Positions 35,468 to 44,890 of a DNA stretch of 49,715 bases are shown one piece after another; positions within the stretch are counted from its first letter, which is position 1; each line of letters opens with the position of its first letter. The translations under genes and the position numbers were made by a program. The stretch spans positions 1 to 49,715 of the forward strand of contig JAHJIY010000068.1 in the NCBI GenBank assembly GCA_018823175.1, given 5' to 3'. Below the pieces are notes generated by a model, which saw only the letters and a list, made by a program, of their open reading frames with translations, did not search any database and was not told where the DNA came from. The stretch comes from Pseudomonadota bacterium. Lineage in GTDB: Bacteria > Desulfobacterota > Desulfobulbia > Desulfobulbales > JAHJIY01.

Positions 35468-37660
35468 TCAACCGAATTGCGGCGGATATTCGGCCAGGAC
35501 CTCCATAAGCGGAGTGAGAAAGGTTTCATAATTGCGCCAGCGTTCCTTCGAACTCTGATACAAAGGTTGCCGAACCTGCCAGACACTGGCGGTCTTGACC
35601 GCCCGCTCGGTCCGATGAAACTCAAGAAGTTTGTCGTCCCAATCCAAACCGATAAAGGTCAAAAGTTCCCGGCCTTTTTTTTCGGGCTCTTCAACCAGAT
35701 CTTCATAGCGGAACTCATAGATTACCCCTGGGGGAAGAATCCGGCGCCAGTGGTCCATGATCAGGCGATAATCATTAATCATCTGCCCGATGTTCTGTAG
35801 ATCAAAAGCGTAACTCATGCCGCCATGCTTATGTTTAAAATTGGTGAAATAGTTGGAAATCGCCACATCCCTGAAATCACGCTGAACATGAATGATTTTT
35901 GCCCTGGGAAAAATCAGGTTAATCAACCCAAGGTGCAAGAAATTATGAGGCAATTTATCAACCACGCGGGCGGCCTTTTGATCAAGCCGGCTGATCTTCT
36001 TTAGATAATATGAAGCAGCATGGGACAGCATCCATCTTTGCAAAGACCCGAGACAGATCGGATATGACTGTTCTTTTTTTACGACTTTCGGCATCAACCT
36101 GGTGATTGCCGTGATATATCCGAGTTCTCCCGCGCCGAATACCGCAGGGTGACTACAGAGGATCTGCTCAGTGAGGGTAGTCCCGGATCGGGGCATCCCG
36201 ACGACAAAGACCGGCCGCTCGGAACGAGAACCGGTCGCCCGGAGTCGATCATGAAATTCTTTTGAAAAATTTTTGGCCATAATTTCCACCATCCGGTGGT
36301 GGCGGTTTTTCCGATGGATAATAGTCTTATTTGACAACTGATTAGCCTGCCCCGCATAATGAAAGGCCAGATCGTACTGCTGTTGCTTCTCAAACAATTT
36401 GGTCAGAGCGAAAGACAAGGAAATCCGCGGCCCTCGCTGCAGCAGGGGATTATCCGCCATCTTCTGCATTAAACCGATCACTTTCGGATCATCGGGAAAA
36501 GAGCGGGCCTCGATCAGACCGGCAAGAGCGGTTGGGTTTAAAGAAGCGGCGTGTTTGAATGAGTCAATTGCCTCCTCAAACCTGCCGGTTTGCATGAACA
36601 GATGGGCCAGACTACAGTGGGCCTCTAGCGCCCCCGGCCACAATTCCAGGGCCCGGCGCAGGTCCTGCTCAGCGCCGCCGGTATCATCAATTGCCAGCCT
36701 TACCTGGGCCCGAGCCAAAAATGACTGGAAGTTCCGGGGATTTTTCGCCAGCAGTTTTTCGACTGCAACGTCGGCCTTTTCGTGGTTTCCAGCTTCGGCT
36801 AGAGTCCGGGCCAACAAGGAAAGGAGTTGGGGATTATCGGGCTCAATTTTTTCTGCCTTTAACAGGGCTTTAATCGCCGGGCCATTTTGCTGCCGACTGA
36901 GATAAAGTTTGGCCAATTGAATCAGGAGTTCGACATTTTCCGGCTCAAGATCCACCGCCTCTTTCAAAAAAGAATAAGCCTCAGGAAAACGACCATCAGC
37001 CTCCAGGAGATTCGCCAGCATTATCCGGAGTGGCACCGAATCCGGGGTCAGCTCAAGTTTTTTCTCCAGCTCGTCGATCACTTCCGCCGCCTGATCAAGA
37101 CCAACCAGCAGCTGATTGCGTAGGGAGATAGCCTGATCGAGGTCAGGATTCAGCTCCAGGGCCCGGCGAATAAAGGGAAGAGCTTCCTCTAATCGTCCAA
37201 GGTGGGTAAAAAGATTGGCGATATTATATTGATGTACGGGGTGATCCGGGTCCAGTTCCCGAGCCTTTAAAAAATTCTGCTCCGCAAGCGCCATATCTCC
37301 CCGGGCCATTTGGACCAGAGCCAGACGACTGAACGCGGCGGCGCCAGCTTCTTTCATGGCGACCGCCGCCGTTAAGTAATCATGGGCCCGGCGCAATTTC
37401 CCGACCAGATAAAAGCCACCGCCCAGATCAGCAAGCCCGGCCGAACTTAAGGGTGGCACTAGTCTGGCCTGATCAAGCATCTCGCGCCCTGCTTCAGCCT
37501 CTTCACACCGAAGCAGGGTAAAACCAAACAAGGCACAAAAAGTGGAGTCATCGGTCAGCTCAGGGTTTGCCGCCAAAAGTTCTCGCAGGGCAATCCGGCC
37601 GCCGGTTACGTCCCCGCAATAAACCTGGTGCCTGATATGGGTTAATTGTTCAGCTGACAT
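35468..37660 (-). CDS. TPR-repeat sulfotransferase
   Basis: A 730-residue protein. Residues 40-380 form about ten tetratricopeptide repeats (for instance GRLEEALPFIRRALELNP, GRFEEAIDSFKHAASLNP). Residues 480-715 are a sulfotransferase domain: the PAPS 5'-phosphosulfate loop VVGMPRSGTTLTEQIL (PRSGTT 490-495), DKLPHNFLHLG, the 3'-phosphate part RDFRDVAISNYF (R594, S602) and the end motif ERWRNYE. It would move sulfate from PAPS to a protein tyrosine or a sugar. ATG 37660 is chosen; a TTG at 37750 would add 30 residues but read through a stable hairpin. It sits inside the type I secretion cluster. Confidence 0.85.
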   Translation of the reverse strand: MSAEQLTHIRHQVYCGDVTGGRIALRELLAANPELTDDSTFCALFGFTLLRCEEAEAGREMLDQARLVPPLSSAGLADLGGGFYLVGKLRRAHDYLTAAVAMKEAGAAAFSRLALVQMARGDMALAEQNFLKARELDPDHPVHQYNIANLFTHLGRLEEALPFIRRALELNPDLDQAISLRNQLLVGLDQAAEVIDELEKKLELTPDSVPLRIMLANLLEADGRFPEAYSFLKEAVDLEPENVELLIQLAKLYLSRQQNGPAIKALLKAEKIEPDNPQLLSLLARTLAEAGNHEKADVAVEKLLAKNPRNFQSFLARAQVRLAIDDTGGAEQDLRRALELWPGALEAHCSLAHLFMQTGRFEEAIDSFKHAASLNPTALAGLIEARSFPDDPKVIGLMQKMADNPLLQRGPRISLSFALTKLFEKQQQYDLAFHYAGQANQLSNKTIIHRKNRHHRMVEIMAKNFSKEFHDRLRATGSRSERPVFVVGMPRSGTTLTEQILCSHPAVFGAGELGYITAITRLMPKVVKKEQSYPICLGSLQRWMLSHAASYYLKKISRLDQKAARVVDKLPHNFLHLGLINLIFPRAKIIHVQRDFRDVAISNYFTNFKHKHGGMSYAFDLQNIGQMINDYRLIMDHWRRILPPGVIYEFRYEDLVEEPEKKGRELLTFIGLDWDDKLLEFHRTERAVKTASVWQVRQPLYQSSKERWRNYETFLTPLMEVLAEYPPQFG

Positions 37661-37677
37661 AGGCCGGAAAGATAAGA

Positions 37678-37721
37678 AGGCTCCTTGATCCCGACCGATT
37701 GCCGGCGGAATCAAAGAGCCT
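37678..37721 (-). terminator. Intercistronic hairpin between the adhesin and sulfotransferase genes
   Basis: On the minus strand AGGCTC-TTTGAT...CCG pairs with CGG...ATCAA-GGAGCCT, followed by TTCTTATCTTT. It lies between the adhesin stop (37817) and ATG 37660. It could act as a partial terminator that keeps downstream genes at lower level, or as 3' end protection of the adhesin mRNA. Confidence 0.5.
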
Positions 37722-37816
37722 GTTTGTTTGACTAAAAAGGAAAATGACAAGGACCATCATCAAAAATGGCTCACCGAACCGTCCGAACTTGTTCACTCAG
37801 CCTTTATTATTTAAGA

Positions 37817-40800
37817 TCAAGCTACTAACTGGATGATATCGTAGTTCAAACCAGCTCCAGCTGGATGGCCACCGCCGGAGGTATTAAGGGTTGCGATGGT
37901 AGCATTATTATTCAACATCCCCCCGTCCGAATCATAGTAAAGTCGCCCATTTGCACTGTTGTAGGCGACATAAGGATGAGACAAAGTGAAGTAAATTACC
38001 GTTGACGCCGGCCCAGTTGCAAAAGTGGCTGTCAGATGAAAGGTTTGCGGATTGCTATATGCTCCCGGAACCACCCCATTACCATAAACATACTGGCTTA
38101 CCAGCACAGTTGTTGAAGCGGTCTTGTTGGAATAGCCATTGGAGACCGGTGTCGTAAAGGTTTTCCAAACACCGGCCAACAAATAAGGACCCATTTCGAG
38201 ACCGGGAAAAGCCCCGCTGTCCAATGAAATATCATCATCTAATGAAGATGTATATGTTGTAAAAAAATCAGCAATCAGATCCGCATTAGCCGGTCCCATT
38301 TCCCAGAAACTAAAGACATCCACCCCAAGCCCACCGGTCAGGTTATCCCTACCTGCCCCGCCCAGCAGCGTATCCATCCCCGAACCACCATCAAGGGTAT
38401 CATTACCGCCCATCCCAAACAGGGTATCGTTGCCAGCAAGGCCAAAAATTAAATCTACGTCTACGGTCCCGGTTAACGTATCGTTGCCGGCCGTTCCCAT
38501 AATCACATTAGGACCAGCAGGCTGCCCGATAATTTCAATGGTGACTTCGGCCGAAGACGTCCCACCATGACCATCACTGATCGTGTAACTGAAAGAATCA
38601 TAGGCAATTGCCCAGAGAGGTAAAGAGGCAAAAGCCGCGGTCGGATCATAGGTTATCGTCTGATCCGCATTCAAGGTAACATTGCCCAAAGTGCCCGAGG
38701 TATCTACGTCGTTTACCGTTAAAACATCACCGGCATCCTGGTCAACATCATTACTTATGACATCAATCTGCACTGCCGCATTGGAATAGGCCCCGGCCTG
38801 ATCCGCCATAGCCACCGGAGAATCGTTGGCATCGCCGATCGCAATAGTCAAGGTCTGCTGCATCGACAAGCCGTAGGGATCAGTCGCCTCAATAACAATA
38901 TTCAGGTCATTTGGCGGGTTTTCATAATCAAGGGAAACCCCGTCTTTTAGTTTCAACTGACCGTCAACAATTTCAAAATCACTACCACCGGAGATAATCG
39001 CGAATTCATGGGAATCTTCCGGATTCTGATCAAGCGCGTCGAGCGTCCCGACCACAGCTCCGGGAGAATTTTCAGCAACCGTCATATTATCAAGCAGGAT
39101 CTCGGTTGGCGGGTCATTGGCATCAATGATATTAATGGTAAATTCTTGCTCATAGGTCGCCCCAAGGGCGTCGGCAACCTGAACGGTCACTGTCAAATTC
39201 CCGGGGGGATTCTCGTAATCAAGCTGAACCGAATCTTTCAACTGCAATTCATTGCCGACAATCTCAAAATAATCACCACCGGTCAACAAGGTGAACTGAT
39301 GAGTGTCCCCGGCATCAGGATCCAGGACGCTTAAGGTGCCAACCGGCGCACCGGCCATATTTTCCACAACACTGTTCGAACTCAAGGAAATGTCATAGGG
39401 GGCATCATTTTCAAAGGTATCAATCGACCCGGAAACATTAATGCCGAAAAGATCAAGAGTGGTCACCCCCGGCCCCGGCATCAGATGACCGCTACCGATA
39501 ATGTTTTGCAAGCCGAACAGGTTGGCCTGAGAGACAAGGACGGTAACCCCTGGTCCGATTTCGATGGTGATAATGCCGGAGGTGTCAATGGCGCTTAAAT
39601 CCACTACGCCATTACCGGTAAAACGAAGGATGGAACCGCCATCGCCGGTAATGATTTCAACCCCGGCCGCATTCAGTTGACCAGCGCCAAAGGTTGTGTC
39701 GGAATGCATCTCGATGGCTTCTATATCAATAAGATTGACCTGTGAATAATTCGTGGTTCCATAGGTCACTATCGTATCAAAGCCGCTGCCACCATTAATA
39801 GTTTCCCCGGCCATCAGTTGACTGGAACCATTACCGAAGGCAAGATTACCTCTGGCGGCATCAAGGCCATTATAATAATTCTGGGCAAAAGTCCCCCAGA
39901 TCACCAGGGTGTCATCACCTGCTCCGCCAAGAATCTGATCAGCGCCCCCCCCTCCGGAGATTATATCGTTGCCATCACCACCGTTAAGCAGATCATTGCC
40001 GCCACCACCAATGAGCAGATCATTGCCACCCTGGCCGTCAAAAATATTATCTTCATCGCCCCCGGTCAACACCAGATCGACAACCGCCCCATTCACTCCC
40101 TGGTTGCCCTGACTGATAAGCAACCCGTCATTAGCGAATTGCCCCCCATTGAGAAATGAATTATCACGACCATAAACGGAAACCAGGCCGTTATCACCAT
40201 ATTGATCACCAAAAGAGGTATGCTGTCCGTTCTGATCAGCACTTTGTTGAAACAGGTCGGTATCATCATGGCCAAAAAGATCGTACTGATCCGACTTCAC
40301 CTGATCTCCGGGAGAGGCATCGCCATCTGCTGCGTTGTCAGCGCTGTCGGAGCCATCATTGCCCTGGTGATGACCGTCTCCTTCGCCCTCATCCGTCGGC
40401 ACATACGAAGTAATAGGCAGCAGGGACTGGATTCGGTCGATCTCTTCCGGGGAAGCCCTTCTTATTTCCTGAATACCGGCAGTCTCCTCAACAATTACTT
40501 CCATACCACTATAATTGATGAACCGAACCGAGCCGAACTGATCTTCCACCACCAGAATATGATTTTCAGAAATTTCCCCGACCAGGACGAGATCGCCCTT
40601 GACGCCGGTTTCTATGGAAAAATCAGTTCCTCTTATCCCGATGGTCGCCAGAGGGGTTTTGACATTGAAATTTTCAGGATTCTGGTCAGCGATCTTGCCG
40701 GTAATCACCCGAAAGGCCCCTTGCCCCATCTGAAAAAGAAGACTAGAAGGAGAACTACCCGCAGAATCAAAAACATAGTCATCAACGGTCATCCGACTGT

Positions 40801-40999
40801 TTGCACCCTGGGAAAGAATAGTCCCGTCATCAAACTTGACCTCAACCTGCCCACCGTCTTTGGTCACCACGATACTCTCATGATAAACCGGATTTCCAAC
40901 GGAAAGAGGCTCAAGACCTGATGGGGTCTCCAGAAAAACCAAACCATGCGCGACAACAACCTGGCCTACCGACGTCTGATTTACTCCATTATTCGCCAT
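37817..40999 (-). CDS. Secreted FecR/cadherin/RTX adhesin-like protein (type I substrate)
   Basis: A 1060-residue, highly acidic protein without a signal peptide. The N-terminal FecR domain spans about 10-175 (FNVKTPLATIGIRGTDFSIE is its signature). An acidic linker (200-290) follows, then RTX nonapeptides (322-365, GGNDLLIGG type), two cadherin-like repeats (530-628 and 630-725, each with a LDYENPP motif), a Big/VCBS-like domain (725-825), and a second RTX block (833-890). The C terminus has NGRLYYDSDGG and a final NYDIIQLVA, the form of a T1SS C-terminal signal. It is flanked by tolC and the ABC/HlyD genes, so it is the likely cargo. GGAGG precedes ATG. Confidence 0.88.
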   Translation of the reverse strand: MANNGVNQTSVGQVVVAHGLVFLETPSGLEPLSVGNPVYHESIVVTKDGGQVEVKFDDGTILSQGANSRMTVDDYVFDSAGSSPSSLLFQMGQGAFRVITGKIADQNPENFNVKTPLATIGIRGTDFSIETGVKGDLVLVGEISENHILVVEDQFGSVRFINYSGMEVIVEETAGIQEIRRASPEEIDRIQSLLPITSYVPTDEGEGDGHHQGNDGSDSADNAADGDASPGDQVKSDQYDLFGHDDTDLFQQSADQNGQHTSFGDQYGDNGLVSVYGRDNSFLNGGQFANDGLLISQGNQGVNGAVVDLVLTGGDEDNIFDGQGGNDLLIGGGGNDLLNGGDGNDIISGGGGADQILGGAGDDTLVIWGTFAQNYYNGLDAARGNLAFGNGSSQLMAGETINGGSGFDTIVTYGTTNYSQVNLIDIEAIEMHSDTTFGAGQLNAAGVEIITGDGGSILRFTGNGVVDLSAIDTSGIITIEIGPGVTVLVSQANLFGLQNIIGSGHLMPGPGVTTLDLFGINVSGSIDTFENDAPYDISLSSNSVVENMAGAPVGTLSVLDPDAGDTHQFTLLTGGDYFEIVGNELQLKDSVQLDYENPPGNLTVTVQVADALGATYEQEFTINIIDANDPPTEILLDNMTVAENSPGAVVGTLDALDQNPEDSHEFAIISGGSDFEIVDGQLKLKDGVSLDYENPPNDLNIVIEATDPYGLSMQQTLTIAIGDANDSPVAMADQAGAYSNAAVQIDVISNDVDQDAGDVLTVNDVDTSGTLGNVTLNADQTITYDPTAAFASLPLWAIAYDSFSYTISDGHGGTSSAEVTIEIIGQPAGPNVIMGTAGNDTLTGTVDVDLIFGLAGNDTLFGMGGNDTLDGGSGMDTLLGGAGRDNLTGGLGVDVFSFWEMGPANADLIADFFTTYTSSLDDDISLDSGAFPGLEMGPYLLAGVWKTFTTPVSNGYSNKTASTTVLVSQYVYGNGVVPGAYSNPQTFHLTATFATGPASTVIYFTLSHPYVAYNSANGRLYYDSDGGMLNNNATIATLNTSGGGHPAGAGLNYDIIQLVA

Positions 41000-41026
41000 T
41001 TTTCCGCCTCCCTTCTAATCCAGAAT

Positions 41027-42322
41027 CTACTGAGTCTTCACCAGATCCATCACCAAGTCACCCATGGCATAATAAAGCTGGAAAGAAGCCAGCACTATCT
41101 CTACTTCCGCGGCAACCGCCTGACTCTGGGCATTGATATACTCAACTTCCCCAGTAAGAACATCAAGCAGGGAACGACTCCCGAGCTTTCGTTCTTTTCT
41201 GGCCAGTTCAAGGAATTTTTCAACAATCACGGCCTGATTCTTCAGATATCGATACTTCTCCCGCGAGGTCATCAAGTTTTGCCAGGCGTTACGGACATTC
41301 TCTTCAACCAGCATCCGAGTATCTTCCAGAGTGCCCTGCGCGGCGGCATGTTTTTCAGTGGCCGCCTTAACGGCGGAACTGTCCGCCCCACCCCGGAAAA
41401 GATTGTAGGTTAACTCGGCACCAACGAAACTATCCAGACGGGTCCCCTCAACCCCGAGGTCATCCTCTCGCCTGATGCCCTCCACATACAGATTAAGACG
41501 GGGAAAATACTGGGCTTTGCGAACCCCTATTTCCTGCTCGACAATCGCACTGTTATGTTGGGCGGCAAAGATGGTCGGATTATTTTCAAAGGCCCGGGAA
41601 AGCGCCGACTCCAAAGTCACAGGCTGGACCTGAGCAGGCTCAGCCGGAAGCCGAAATTCTTTTATTTCCTGATCGGTGGGGACAAACCCATAGACGGCCC
41701 GGAAACGATTCTTGGCTAGGGCCAGCTCCCCTTCGATACTGACTCTGAGCGCCTGGGCCCGGGCTAGTTGGGATTTGGTTTGCAGAATATCAGAAGACAA
41801 GCCGGCGCCTCGCTCGACGAGGACCTCTTCCATGCCGGTCTGCCGACTGATATTTTCTTCAGACTCTAAAGCATAACGTAATTTCTCACGGGCCTTGAAT
41901 ATTTCGATATAAGCCGTAATGCCTTGGAGCAACACGGTTTGCTGGGTAGTCTTAAGCTCTTCCCTGCTGCGTGAAAGCATAGCGCCGGCCATTTTCACCT
42001 GGGAGGAAGTGGCGCCAAAATCTGTGACCAGCTGGGTCAGGCGAACAGTTTCATAATTACTTAGTTCATCACTTTCAGTTTGATCAACTCGCTCAACCCA
42101 TTCCCGGCCGCCATCAGCTCGAAGATCAAGGCTCGGATACCAGCCTCCCTTGGCAGAATCCTCACGGTACCTGGCTTCATTCCTAAGTGCTTCAGCAGCA
42201 CGAACCAATTGATGTTCGTTCATCAGGCGCGGCAGATATGAAATAAGTTCTTTGGCCGAAACGGCAGCGGGGATAACGAGACTGAAAACCAGAAAAATAG
42301 CCAGGACAGATTTTGCCTTCAT
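41027..42322 (-). CDS. tolC: TolC-family outer membrane channel protein
   Basis: A 431-residue TolC-like protein. A signal peptide (AIFLVFSLVIPAAVSA) leads into repeated helical coiled-coil and beta-strand segments, such as DLRADGGREW, YETVRLTQLVTDFGAT and ELTYNLFRGGADS. Two such halves are visible, as expected for a TolC monomer. It forms the trimeric outer membrane exit of type I secretion. The frame starts at a TTG that lies within the ribosome site, so ATG 42322 (or 42325) is taken, six bases after GGAG. It is the first gene of the secretion operon. Confidence 0.9.
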   Translation of the reverse strand: MKAKSVLAIFLVFSLVIPAAVSAKELISYLPRLMNEHQLVRAAEALRNEARYREDSAKGGWYPSLDLRADGGREWVERVDQTESDELSNYETVRLTQLVTDFGATSSQVKMAGAMLSRSREELKTTQQTVLLQGITAYIEIFKAREKLRYALESEENISRQTGMEEVLVERGAGLSSDILQTKSQLARAQALRVSIEGELALAKNRFRAVYGFVPTDQEIKEFRLPAEPAQVQPVTLESALSRAFENNPTIFAAQHNSAIVEQEIGVRKAQYFPRLNLYVEGIRREDDLGVEGTRLDSFVGAELTYNLFRGGADSSAVKAATEKHAAAQGTLEDTRMLVEENVRNAWQNLMTSREKYRYLKNQAVIVEKFLELARKERKLGSRSLLDVLTGEVEYINAQSQAVAAEVEIVLASFQLYYAMGDLVMDLVKTQ

Positions 42323-42602
42323 CATTTTCTCCAATTCATCAATTTTGGACGGAACAATTAACCCTTTCGGTCATAGCCGAAAGAAGGTTACCACGACAAA
42401 TTTTACTGACGTGGAGTCCTCTGCTCAATACCTTACAATAATTAGCCCTGAAGGATTATTTTGTCCAGAGTTTTTTAGTTGACAGGTTGTCAAGCAAAAC
42501 ATTCGGTTCATCTCAAAAGCGCCGATGCGTCCATTTCATTTCATTTATCATTGAGCATTACCTTATATAATGATAATACCATAAAAACCTGTATCTGATC
42601 AA
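42323..42602. promoter_or_regulatory. Divergent promoter region with a palindrome
   Basis: The gap between tolC (leftward) and the CHASE2 cyclase (rightward) contains the perfect palindrome TTGACA-ggt-TGTCAA at 42479-42493. It could be an operator controlling both genes. The TTGACA half may also serve as a -35 element. No gene is visible here. Confidence 0.5.
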
Positions 42603-44816
42603 ATGCAAATTATGCTCAAAACCATTCGAAAAAAAACAAGCGCATCCACTTTGGCAGCCGGAATAATTCTCACCATTATTCTGGCCCTGGCCTATGTTTA
42701 CCAACCCCGCTTCTGTCGATTTCTCGACAATAAAATCTACGATATCATCCTGGCCCAGGTCCACAATACGCAGACCAGCGGAGTTCCCGTTATTATTGAT
42801 CTTGACGACAAGAGTCTCCATGAATACGGGCAATGGCCCTGGCCCCGCTACCGGGTCGCGTTGCTTCTGGCAAAAATTCGTCAGGCAGGCGCGGTCGCCA
42901 TCGGTCTTGATATTCTTTTTGCCGAACCGGACCGCTCCTCCCCCGCCAGTATCCAAAAAGAGTTAAAAAGAGACCTACAAGTCGAGATTGAGTTTACCGG
43001 CCTGCCCAATGCCCTACTAGACAACGATCAACTCCTGGCGGCCAATCTCAAGGATGGCCCTTATGTCATGGGGTACTTTTTTGACTTCGATCAATCCGCC
43101 CCGGCCAACCCCAACCCGCCCTTGCTTCATCCGCTTAATCTTGCGGTCATCAACTCGCCGGGAGCGGAATCCCCCCATGAATATCTGCAAAAGGCCCACA
43201 ACGTAGTCGCTCCCCTCCCTAATTTGGTTGAAGCGGCGGCCGGATCCGGATTTTTCAACACCGATCCGGATGAAGATGGCATCATCCGAAGCACCCCGTT
43301 GATCATTTCATGGCAGAACCGATTTTACCCGAGCCTTTCACTGGCAACCCTCTGTATAGCCATGGGCAAGGTTCCAATAGTGCTCAAAAATTCCACTGGC
43401 GGGATTGAATCCTTACGCCTCAACAAAACAATCATTCCCCTGGACCGAAACGGCCGGATGATTCTCCACTTCCGGGGGAAAAGCGGCTGTTTTCCATATT
43501 TTTCGGCAAGTGACATCTTAAGCGACAAGCTACCGGCAGGCAGTCTGGCCGGAAAAATCGCCTTGATCGGCACCACTGCCGCCGGACTGAAAGACCTCCG
43601 GGCCTCACCCCTGGACCATCAGCTGCCCGGTGTCGAGAGCCATGCCACGATCATCGACAATATAATATGTGGCGATTTTTTCTCCCGACCAGATTGGGCC
43701 CCCGGCCTGGAACTGTCATTAATCATCTTTTGCGGCCTGATCACCTCAATTATGATCATGTTGACCGACGCCCGCTGGACCCTGCCGGTAACCGCCCTTG
43801 CCGGCATCTTTATCTGGCAGGGGGGACTCTGGTTCATGAAAGATTCCCGCATCTTTGTTTCGCCCCTCTTTCCAATTCTCACCCTGGCCACCAACTTTTC
43901 ACTACTGACCGTGATCAAATTCTGGCAGACCGAGAAAGAAAAACTTTTTTTCCGCGAAGCATTTTCCCGCTACGTTTCCAAGGCGGTGGTTGACCAGGTG
44001 ACAGAATCGCCGGAAAAACTAAGTCTGACCGGTGAGGAAAAAGAACTAAGCATCATGTTTTCAGATATCAGAAGCTTCACCTCTCTTTCCGAACAATTGA
44101 CCCCAACCGAGGTCATCAATCTTCTCCAGGAATATTTTACCCCGATGACTCGGGTCATTACCGAAAATTACGGCACCCTCGATAAATTTATCGGCGATGC
44201 CATCATGGCCTTCTGGAATGCCCCAATTGACGTGGCTGAACACAAAAAATGCGCGGTCAAATCAGGGATCCTGATGTTGAAAGAACTGGGCAAACTCAAT
44301 AAAATCTTCCTTGAGAAATATGGCTTTGAGATCAATATCGGCATCGGAATGCATGCGGGCATGGTGCGGGTCGGCAATATGGGAACCAAAGAACTGTTTG
44401 ATTACACAATCATTGGCGACAATGTTAATATTACTTCCCGGCTCGAGGGTTTATGCAAGTTCTACGGGACCAGAATCGTCATCAGTGAGACCCTGAAAGA
44501 CCATATTCCGGAAGGTTTTGTCCTCCAGGACCTAGATCTGGTCAGAGTCAAAGGCCGGGATACCCCGCTTCGGGTCTATGGTCTGTGCTCGGGAATGAGT
44601 GAGGAACGCAAGAAAATCGAACTGCAAACTTACGAAAACGCCCTAGAGAATTACCGAAATCGACAATTCACAAAAGCCCTGGAACTGTTTTCGCTCCTGA
44701 AAAATGACTATATGGACCGCAAACTTTATCAACTTTACATTGACCGTTGCCAGGTGTTCCTTGCCGAACCGCCACCGCCTGAGTGGGATGGAGTCTTCAG
44801 CCATACCAGCAAGTAA
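42603..44816 (+). CDS. CHASE2-domain class III adenylate cyclase
   Basis: A 737-residue membrane protein. TM1 is residues 17-34; the CHASE2 sensor domain (40-360) lies outside, with IDLDDKSLHEYGQWPWPR near residue 65 as its typical start; three further helices follow (368-388, 392-411, 416-440). The cyclase domain (480-650) has FSDIRSFT (D488), KFIGDAIMAFW (K528, D532), DYTIIGDNVNITSR (T602, N609, R613); Lys plus Thr are the ATP-selecting residues, so cAMP is the likely product. CHASE2 often occurs with FecR proteins, as here. It diverges from the secretion operon. Confidence 0.9.
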   Translation: MQIMLKTIRKKTSASTLAAGIILTIILALAYVYQPRFCRFLDNKIYDIILAQVHNTQTSGVPVIIDLDDKSLHEYGQWPWPRYRVALLLAKIRQAGAVAIGLDILFAEPDRSSPASIQKELKRDLQVEIEFTGLPNALLDNDQLLAANLKDGPYVMGYFFDFDQSAPANPNPPLLHPLNLAVINSPGAESPHEYLQKAHNVVAPLPNLVEAAAGSGFFNTDPDEDGIIRSTPLIISWQNRFYPSLSLATLCIAMGKVPIVLKNSTGGIESLRLNKTIIPLDRNGRMILHFRGKSGCFPYFSASDILSDKLPAGSLAGKIALIGTTAAGLKDLRASPLDHQLPGVESHATIIDNIICGDFFSRPDWAPGLELSLIIFCGLITSIMIMLTDARWTLPVTALAGIFIWQGGLWFMKDSRIFVSPLFPILTLATNFSLLTVIKFWQTEKEKLFFREAFSRYVSKAVVDQVTESPEKLSLTGEEKELSIMFSDIRSFTSLSEQLTPTEVINLLQEYFTPMTRVITENYGTLDKFIGDAIMAFWNAPIDVAEHKKCAVKSGILMLKELGKLNKIFLEKYGFEINIGIGMHAGMVRVGNMGTKELFDYTIIGDNVNITSRLEGLCKFYGTRIVISETLKDHIPEGFVLQDLDLVRVKGRDTPLRVYGLCSGMSEERKKIELQTYENALENYRNRQFTKALELFSLLKNDYMDRKLYQLYIDRCQVFLAEPPPPEWDGVFSHTSK

Positions 44817-44890
44817 TACTTGCCGCGTTATAAGTTCCAACTTTAATAAAACACGATTGATTTATCGTTACAAATTCCAATTGTTTTTAG

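Noticed and set aside
35468..37750. Longer sulfotransferase starting at TTG 37750
   Set aside because: The added 30 residues cross a strong hairpin and have no family resemblance; ATG 37660 gives a sensible TPR start.
39900..40040. CRISPR-like short repeats
   Set aside because: These are the coding repeats of RTX nonapeptides; there are no constant repeats with unique spacers.
40202..40921. 239-residue open frame opposite the adhesin gene
   Set aside because: Shadow of the acidic linker and FecR coding sequence; no family motif.
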